Under the pieces are notes generated by a model. It was not told the origin of the DNA. It saw only the letters and a list, made by a program, of their open reading frames with translations, and ran no database searches. The translations under genes were made by a program, and so were the position numbers. A DNA stretch of 8,423 bases from Saprospiraceae bacterium. Its GTDB lineage: Bacteria > Bacteroidota > Bacteroidia > Chitinophagales > Saprospiraceae. Of the stretch, positions 1 to 6,600 are shown one piece after another; positions within the stretch are counted from its first letter, which is position 1, and each line of letters starts with the position of its first letter. The stretch covers positions 1 through 8,423 of the forward strand of contig CANETR010000061.1 in NCBI GenBank assembly GCA_947441325.1, given 5' to 3'.

Positions 1-405
1 AACCAGGCCTGTTATAGCCTTCGAAAGTGGAATAACCAGTCTGGGAAAGTAAATTTTCTGAACCATCTGCTGTGCACTTATAATTGAGGACCCTGCCTGT
101 GCAAATACTTCCGAAAAATAGGTCCAGCCGGCCAAACCGACTATTGTGTAAAGCAAATGTGGAATTTCTTGTCCATTGTAGCCAGGAGTCAGATTTACTT
201 TAGCCACTATTCCGAAAACGAATGTAAGAATGAGTAAAGAAAAAATGGGGTTCATAAAAGCCCAAAGAAATCCAATAAGCGTTTGTGCATATCGAACCCT
301 AATATCTCTGTAAGCCAATGCAGAAAGAAGTTCCCGATAACTGTAAAGCTCGGAAAAATTAATTTTAAACGGATTGGACTTTGGTTCTATGGTTATTTTT
401 TTCAT
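1..405 (-). CDS. Polysaccharide/O-antigen ABC-2 type export permease (Wzm-like), N-terminal part
   Basis: This encodes the first 135 residues of an inner-membrane permease that, with an ATPase partner (Wzt/TagH type), would export undecaprenyl-linked O-antigen or a related polysaccharide. The family hallmark is a cytosolic amphipathic stretch, YRELLSALAYRDIRVRYAQT (residues 23-42), running into GFLWAFMNP (45-53). Hydrophobic segments follow at about 45-67 and 82-102, then the conserved KIYFPRLVIPLS (117-128) before a third segment. The family is usually about 260-280 residues, so roughly half is visible and the rest lies beyond base 1. The ATG at 405-403 is chosen because an in-frame TGA (423-421) lies six codons upstream with no other start between. 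No Shine-Dalgarno is seen at normal spacing. It lies 111 bases beyond an acyltransferase remnant on the same strand. KpsM and TagG permeases share the same fold, so the exact exported glycan cannot be told. Confidence 0.9.
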   Translation of the reverse strand, partial: MKKITIEPKSNPFKINFSELYSYRELLSALAYRDIRVRYAQTLIGFLWAFMNPIFSLLILTFVFGIVAKVNLTPGYNGQEIPHLLYTIVGLAGWTYFSEVFAQAGSSIISAQQMVQKIYFPRLVIPLSKAITGLV

Positions 406-444
406 TTCTATTGACTGTCTTCAATCATCTCCTGATTTTCGCCT

Positions 445-452
445 CAAAATTA
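445..452 (-). promoter_or_regulatory. Possible Bacteroidota -7 element for the permease gene
   Basis: On the minus strand this reads TAATTTTG, an exact match to the Bacteroidota -7 consensus TAnnTTTG, about 40 bases upstream of the permease ATG. No clear TTTG -33 element lies at the expected spacing, so the match may be chance in AT-rich DNA. If real, it would let the export permease be transcribed independently of the giant gene upstream. Confidence 0.25.
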
Positions 453-516
453 ACAAATATTACTAATTGTTATTCAGCTTTTTCGGAAAAGCACTAAAAC
501 CTACATTATTTTAGTA

Positions 517-612
517 TTAACTGAATAATTCTTTGTGTCGGAACAAAACCAAGAGGATGGCAATATCCCTTAGAAAATCAATTTCCTGAAGTCTTTTAAC
601 GGCTTGGCTCAT
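517..612 (-). pseudogene. Acyltransferase-3 family (OafA-like) N-terminal remnant, 31 codons
   Basis: A short reading frame from ATG 612-610 to TAA 519-517 encodes 31 residues. Its core, EIDFLRDIAILLVLFRH (residues 10-26), closely resembles the first transmembrane helix of acyltransferase-3 (OafA/YrhL) membrane O-acyltransferases, which add acetyl or other acyl groups to surface sugars. The usual LRGIAILLVLxRH pattern has Gly replaced by Asp at residue 16; the helix histidine (H26) is kept. Full proteins are about 350 residues or more and continue into a GWxGVDLFFVLSG-type motif. Here a TAA and a second in-frame TAA two codons later interrupt the frame, followed by NNVGFSAF, which may be a decayed version of that motif. 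The remaining ten or so helices are absent, because the permease starts 111 bases after the stop. It is best read as a relic of an O-antigen-modifying enzyme, not a functional small protein. Confidence 0.7.
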
Positions 613-645
613 GGTTATTTACTGAAGAGTCCCTTTCTTGTTGGA

Positions 646-3600
646 TTATATTTTACTGAATTTAAATATCGCACTGCCTTTATCTGAATTACAAACAAGG
701 ATATAAATGCCCGTCACAGCGTCCTGAATATTTACATTTATTTTCCTTTCTCCAATAGGAATATTTGTAATTTCTTTGAGCAATTGACCATGTATGCTGT
801 AAATCTTTACATCATTCAGAAGAATGTTTTCATCTCCAATTACCAATGAAAATTCACCGTAGTTGGGATTTGGCATTAACTGAATGTTGCTGCTAATATC
901 ATTGTTCTCTGGTGCAGCAGTAGCTCCACATCCTGCCGGATCAACGCCAAGTGCCAGATAGCGTTCAAGCGTATCTGTTCCACAACTGTTTGTAGCAATT
1001 AAGGTTACGAGATAACAACCTTGGGCGGGGTATAGGTGAAATGGATTGCTAAGTGTTGTTGAACTGTTATCACCAAATTGCCATAAGATACTCGTTGCTC
1101 CCTGAGACGTATTTGTAAATGAAACAGCATTACCACTTGTAGTACTGCTAAAACCAGCTAAAGGGGGATTGACCTTGTTCACGTAAACAAAATCTGCGCC
1201 GCTGCATCCAGTAGCAGAAGTTACGGTAACTGAATATGTATTGGTTGTTGTAACAATTATACTTTGAGTGCTTGCACCGGTATTCCACAAATAAGACATG
1301 CCTTGCCCTGCAAAACCTGCATCGAGTGTGTCTCCATCGCAGATGTTGACAACATCGCCAATATTAACTGCTGGCGGGTTTTCTAAAGCACTTACAATAA
1401 CTGAGTCACTGACAATACAGCCATCCTCCGTTGTTATTGATAGGCTGTATAGACCGGGAGTATTTACGGTCAATTGCTGACTTGTACTTCCGCTATTCCA
1501 AATAAATTGAGCATTTGAACCATAGTTTGTGCCAAGCAGATTGCCGCAGAGTACACCATTGTTGTCATTAAATACAATACTTTCCGGAGTTTGAACTTGA
1601 GTTGTACTGCTGTAGCTGCAGGCCACTCCATCGCTAACAGTGACAGTATAATTACCAGTTTGGCTGGCAAGCAGAGTTGATGTTGTAGCGCCATTGTTCC
1701 AAATATATGAAACTGCTGCAGGTACAGAGGCATCGAGTAGAATATCCGTACAGGTAAATACAGAGTCGGGCAATTGTAAGGGCAGGGTAACTTGAATGGT
1801 AAAATTGTCATTGTTGGAAGCAAAACAATTGTTAAGTGCATAACTGAAATGCCAATCATAGAAATAATTGTAAGATACTCCGCTAAATGCGGTTCCTGTA
1901 AGCACAGCTATGCCACTACTGCTGCTTTGAGGGTATGATACAAATCGGTCAACCAGGAATTTAGCACTACCAATATTGTCGACATACAACTGGTAGTTAT
2001 TACCGGGCATTATTATAAAATCTAGCGGCAGAAAAACTTTAGTGCCTGCATTAGATAATGTCACGGTCCTTCGATGTACAATATTGTTCGAATTGTCGGC
2101 TAATATTACATCAAAACTGATAGGAGCAGTGTTGAAATAAACAGCGACTGAGTCTAATACAGTTGGTTCAAGTACATCGAAAGTATTGGACAGAATAAAA
2201 CCTTCATATCTACTGATGTCGTTCGGGTCGGGGTGTTGTTGTTCTCCAATTCTGGTTTGTGTTCTTGCCGCATACTCAACTGTAAAATAAGCGGTATCTG
2301 ACAGATAAACATGATATGGAGCACTTATATACTGAGGCGTTCCTATTGGATCCGTCCAAACAACAAGACCACCTTGAGGATTTTGTAAAAGATTTAGCTG
2401 CGAAGGGCTACAAATACTACTATCAGCAATCTGCGGGTCTGCAGGATTAACTGGGAATTGAACAAGGATTTCCTTAACGCTCGAACAACCACTATTGGTT
2501 ACAGTTACACTATATCTACCTGATGTATTGACAGTTATGTCATTGTTAGTTGTTCCATTGCTCCAGATATAGTTATATGTTGGCACATCAGTCATGCTAA
2601 CTATATTTAAGCTAGTTCCGTTACAAATTGCGGTATCAGCTGGCATAGAAATTTGTGGATACTCCGGCACATTTATTTGAACAGCTTGTCTGGATGTAGC
2701 ACAAGCAGGTGTCGATACACGCCATTTGTAGAAACTATTATACTGATTCGATAAAGCTTGTGGTAATCCATTTTTAATGCGCAATTCGTTATAAACTAAT
2801 GGAAATGCGTAGTTGCTGACTATGTACAGACGACCACTGCCCTGTATGTTTTCCATCCAGATACTGTAATTATTACCCGGTTCAAGAATGTAGTTAATGG
2901 CAATTACATGCTCTCCCGCCGTACTTACATTTACATTGGTTCTAAAAATTTCAAAGCCGAGTTCATTTTTAATAGAAATTTCTGAATTTACAGGGCCATC
3001 TGTGAAAACAGAAACCTCATCCAGTCTCAACGTTTTATATATATCAAACAAAAGGCCTCGGGTTGGGTAGTTAGAACCGCCAATATTTGTATATGCGCCA
3101 TTGTTTATAGGTACTGTCTGATGTCCGAAAGTAGTGGATGATCTTAGCAGATTAAGGCCTTCTACAAAAACAGCAGTACTATCTGTTACATTTAGCGAAA
3201 CCTGGTTTCCGAAGGCAATAGGCTGCCCGCCGCTTTGCTGGTTGTACCAAGCATAAGCTGCCGCATTTCCACTCACGTTTAGTGTTAATAAACCGCCGCA
3301 AACAGTTGTGTCAGATGGAAAATTAAGCTGTGTTGGTGGGTTGGACAGGTAAACAAGGATAGTGTCTTTCGATACGCAAATGCCAGTACTTACCTCAGCC
3401 CAAATAGTATCAATGTTTGATACAATGATGGAAGAAGTTGTCTGTCCATCATTCCACAGATAACTTGAATTCGGATAACTAAGGTCTAAACTTATACTTC
3501 CGCCGCATATGATTGTATCTACTGGCCAATTGATATTTCTTGTTGGAAGCACGTTGACGTTAATAGGTTTACGAATGCCGGGGCAGGCAGTTTTGCGAAT

Positions 3601-6600
3601 GACCCAATTATAAAAATAATAGTTATTTGCAAAGGGAATACCGTTTCTTACAGTGATATTTTCATAATTCAAAGGAAAAGGTGTTGGCGCATCGCAAAAA
3701 ATCAAGCCACCCCCTACGATATTTTTTAGAAGCAATCGATAATTGTTAGCTGGGTAGAGAACCTGGCCGATAGCCAATCTGTTGATGCCGGGTAAGAGGG
3801 TAACATTTTTTTCAAAAATAACCTGTCCTGTGGGAGAAATAATCTGTAGGGTTGATGTCAGCGGAGAGTTATCTATATAAACAGTAACAGAATCCAGATA
3901 AATTTCGTTTCGTACATCGAAATTGTTACCATGGTCACCATTAAATGCATAGTAACCACCAATACTTGTGTTCAAAACAAAATTTCCAGACACGCCTTCG
4001 TTTGTTTTTTTAACAACAGGTCTAATTTCGGGATAAAAGGTAGTGCTATCGAAAAGTTCAATACTGTAATTGTTGCCAACAGCCAATAAATTGCCTGAAC
4101 TTATGCTATCCCACCAGTAAACCAATCCTGACGAACCAAAATTATTTGCAATGTCAAGTGATAAATTGCCTCCACAAATTGTAGTATCGAAAGGCTGAAA
4201 AGTTAAACTGTCCACAACTGTATATCTTATAAGTGCAGAATCGGAACAGACCCCATTGCTGACAATTACAGAGATAGAATCCAATCCAGTGGTGCTAGTT
4301 AGTTGTACATTTGAGGTTGTAGCTCCATTGCTCCATAAATAACTGGCTCCGAGATTATTAGCATCTAAACTTAATAGGCCATTACACCCAAAGGTATCAA
4401 CTGGAAGGTTAAGAATTGGAGTTTGTAAAACATTTACTTTTTTCAATTTCCTTGAACTTGCACAACTCAATGTCTTGATTTTCCAGTCGAAGAAATAATT
4501 ATAAAAATTTGGATTGCCATAGCCGGAAGTTAAAGTTACACAATCAAACACCCTTGGATATATACTGGGTGAAATGCTGAAAAATAAAAATAAGGAAGTG
4601 CCACTTATGTTGTTTACTGCTAAACTGTAATTTCCAGATTCCGCAATGAATGAAAGGGCAAGTCTTTGGGCACCGGCACTGCTTACTGAAAATGATTTGC
4701 TATATACTACTGCATTGGAACTGTTGAGCAAAACAACGTTAAATGAACCTGCAGATGTTGTATAAACGGTTACGGAGTCAATTAGTATTTTTTGCGTAGT
4801 ACTGAAAGATATACCATAGTTATTGAAGGCAAAGCTTCCATTTTGCCCTGTTGAACTTCCCAGATTGGAGGGGTTATTGTTAGGGAATCCGGCAGAAAAG
4901 CTTTTTACAATGGAATTGCCTTCGATGTAAAACGTATCATTGGAACTGAAATTTGAGCTGTAAGTGCTGCCGGTATTGATTAAATTTCCGCTTAGGGGAC
5001 TATCCCACCATAATAAGATTCCAGGAGAATTTTGATTGACAGTAATTGTATTGTTCCCTGAACAAACAGTGGTATCAGGAACTGTAAAGGAGACAGTATC
5101 TATAATTGAAACTATGGAACTGTCTCTGGCTGAGCAAATGCCCAGCTGAACCCTTACTGAGACGGTATCGGAATTCTGAATTGTTTTTATGGGATTGGTT
5201 GAACCGTCATTCCAAAGATAAGTAGCCCCGGGGTAACTGACATCGAATGTAACAGGTAGTCCGCAAGAAACTGTGTCTGCCGGCAGCGAAACACTGGGTG
5301 TAGGATTGACATTGACTATAAGCCTTTTTCTTCCACTGATACAGCTGGAAAATTTGGTTATTTTCCAGTTGAAGAAATAGCTGTAAAAGTTAGGATTCCC
5401 ATAACCGGAAGTCATTGTAAGACAATCATAATTGAGTGGATAAACGCCTGGAGTAATGGAAAAAAACATGAACAGCGATGTGCCATTTAAAGCATTTGCA
5501 GCAAGGCTGTAATTGCCGGATTGAATAAAGAAGCCAAGGGCAATTCGCTGAGCGCCTGCGCCTGTAACCGTAAAGGATTTTGTATAAATGACTGCATTTG
5601 AACTATTCAGTAAAACCACATTGAAAGAACCTGCAGACGTAGTGTAAACTGTTACTGAATCGAGTAAGATGCTTTGAGTGGTACTAAATGAAACACCATA
5701 ATTATTGAAAGCAAAACTGCCGCTTTGTCCTGTAGAGCTGCCAAGGCTCGATGGGTTATTATTGGGCAAACCTGCAGAAAAAGAATTCTGAACGGCATAG
5801 CCCTGAATATAGAATGAATCGGAACTCAAAAAATTTGAGCTGTAAGTATTGCCCACATTCACCAAATTTTCACCCGATGGACTATCCCACCAGAATATAG
5901 CACCCTGATTAGACTGATTTACACTCAGATTATGTGTTCCGGTACAGACCAGTGTATCGCTAACACTGTAAGAAACGGTATCAATGATTGAAACAATGGT
6001 ACTGTCTGATACCGAACAAATACCCAATTGCACACGAACCGAAACATTCGCAGAATTCTGGATTGTAATTGTTGAGGTCGTAGTTCCGTTATTCCACAAG
6101 TAAGTAGCCCCAAGATAACTGACATCGAATGAAACCGGCAAACCGCATGAAACAGTATCAGCTGGCAGAGAGACAGTTGGCGTGGGATTGACATTGACAA
6201 TAAGCCTTTTTCTTCCACTGACACAACTGGAAAATTTGGTTATTTTCCAGTTGAAGAAAAAGCTGTAAAAGTTTGGGTTTCCATATCCTGCTGTCATGGT
6301 GACGCAATCATAAGTGCGCGGGTAAATACCTGGAGTAATAGAAAAAAACATAAACAGCGATGTGCCACTGATATTATTGGCAGCAAGACTATAATTGCCG
6401 GGTTGAATAAAGTAGCCAAGAGCAATTCGCTGAGCGCCTGCACTACTAACCGTAAAGGATTTGGTATAAATGACTGCATTAGAACTGTTAAGCAAAACAA
6501 CATTGAAAGAACCAGCAGAGCTTGTGTAAACAGTTACCGAATCCAGTAAAATCGTCTGAGATGTACTGAAAGAAAGACCATAATTATTAAAAGCAAAACT

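Noticed and set aside
408..428. A six-codon frame (MIEDSQ) with AGGAG directly touching its ATG, just upstream of the permease
   Set aside because: The purine run has no spacing to its ATG and is too far from the permease ATG. The peptide has no leader-peptide features such as repeated regulatory codons.
477..492. Hairpin GCTTTT-TCGG-AAAAGC in the permease upstream region
   Set aside because: A six-base stem with no T tract on either strand, in AT-rich DNA; not enough for a terminator.
613..645. Weak AAGA/TCTT inverted repeat after the giant gene's stop codon
   Set aside because: A four-base stem with no following T tract; no terminator can be supported.
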